5,895 nucleotides of DNA from TMED14 sp003444795 (lineage in GTDB: Bacteria; Bacteroidota; Bacteroidia; Flavobacteriales; Schleiferiaceae): NCBI GenBank assembly GCA_963978445.1, contig CAXBRT010000111.1, positions 1 through 5,895 on the forward strand, read 5' to 3'. The stretch's first letter is position 1. Each line of letters opens with the position of its first letter. Of the stretch, positions 5,773-5,895 are shown piece by piece. The notes under the pieces are model-generated. The model saw only the letters and a program-made list of their open reading frames with translations, had not been told where the DNA came from and searched no databases. Made by a program: the position numbers and the translations under genes.

Positions 5773-5895
5773 AAAAGGAGCGCAGGGCTTTGCTTTCTAG
5801 CCTCCCCCGAAGGGATCACGCGAGCGGAGCGAGCGTACTCCCGGCAAAAGGCCGGTGGTAAAAGGAGCGCAGGGCTTTGCTTTCTAGCCTCCCCC
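5754..5895. repeat. direct repeat: two identical 55-bp copies with 87-bp period, running off the window
   Basis: Copy 1 is 5754-5808 and copy 2 is 5841-5895; all 55 bases are identical. They are separated by 32 bp (5809-5840), and copy 2 is cut by the window end, so the true repeat may be an 87-bp tandem unit or a longer repeat. Each copy starts with CCGGC-AAAAG-GCCGG, which can form a hairpin, and ends with a C-run. Identity stops sharply at the left edge: the flanks just before CCGGC are ACCA and ACTC. No convincing protein is encoded. The period is a multiple of three, so one plus frame reads the same short peptide and a TAG in each unit, which looks incidental. Confidence 0.85.
5812..5842. 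repeat. inverted repeat spanning the spacer of the direct repeat
   Basis: GGGA (5812-5815) pairs with TCCC (5839-5842), and inside it ACGC (5818-5821) pairs with GCGT (5833-5836). A symmetric 2-by-2 internal loop separates the helices, and the 11-nt apical loop is purine-rich. The last two paired bases belong to copy 2 of the 55-bp repeat, so spacer and repeat form one structure. Confidence 0.45.

Noticed and set aside
5588..5800. 70-codon plus-strand open frame through tRNA, terminator and repeat
   Set aside because: It begins inside the tRNA anticodon arm and ends in the repeat. Its sequence is the translation of structured RNA elements.
5754..5895. CRISPR-like pattern: identical repeats with a 32-bp spacer
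   Set aside because: The 55-bp repeat is longer than CRISPR repeats, only two copies are visible with one truncated, the spacer takes part in a hairpin with the repeat, and no cas gene is present.

Overview
The window looks like a stretch of a Bacteroidota chromosome, perhaps from the Flavobacteriales side. Shine-Dalgarno sequences are absent or weak before most genes. A TTTG / TAnnTTTG-type promoter lies upstream of a tRNA gene. There is also a small coiled-coil lipoprotein of a kind common in that phylum. The lineage is inferred from these traits and from protein style, not from a database search.

Layout, left to right. (1) A minus-strand cluster, read right to left, runs selU (mnmH), selD, a 111-bp gap, an OsmC-family gene, then a 2-oxoglutarate/Fe(II) oxygenase-like gene cut by the left edge. 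selU and selD overlap by 28 nt, and the last two genes share a TAATG stop/start. SelD makes selenophosphate and SelU uses it to convert 2-thiouridine to 2-selenouridine in tRNA anticodons, so the pair is a self-contained selenium pathway. No Sec-incorporation genes are visible, and SelD itself has cysteine at the Cys/Sec position. (2) A plus-strand lipoprotein gene is wedged between selU and an NlpC/P60 gene. Its start codon overlaps that of selU and its stop codon abuts that of the NlpC/P60 gene. (3) A minus-strand pair follows: an acetyl-CoA C-acetyltransferase, then an NlpC/P60 peptidase with a TTG start one base after the thiolase stop. (4) A 155-bp divergent intergenic region carries candidate promoters for the thiolase (minus) and for tRNA-Ser(GCU) (plus). 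(5) The tRNA is followed by a strong rho-independent terminator. (6) After that comes non-coding sequence holding a minus-strand terminator and a structured repeat: two identical 55-bp blocks 87 bp apart, the second running off the window.

Most of the window is ordinary housekeeping or metabolic sequence packed with almost no intergenic DNA. The least explained parts are the repeat array at the right end and the wedged lipoprotein gene, whose perfect -7-like box lies only four bases before its ATG and could give a leaderless mRNA.
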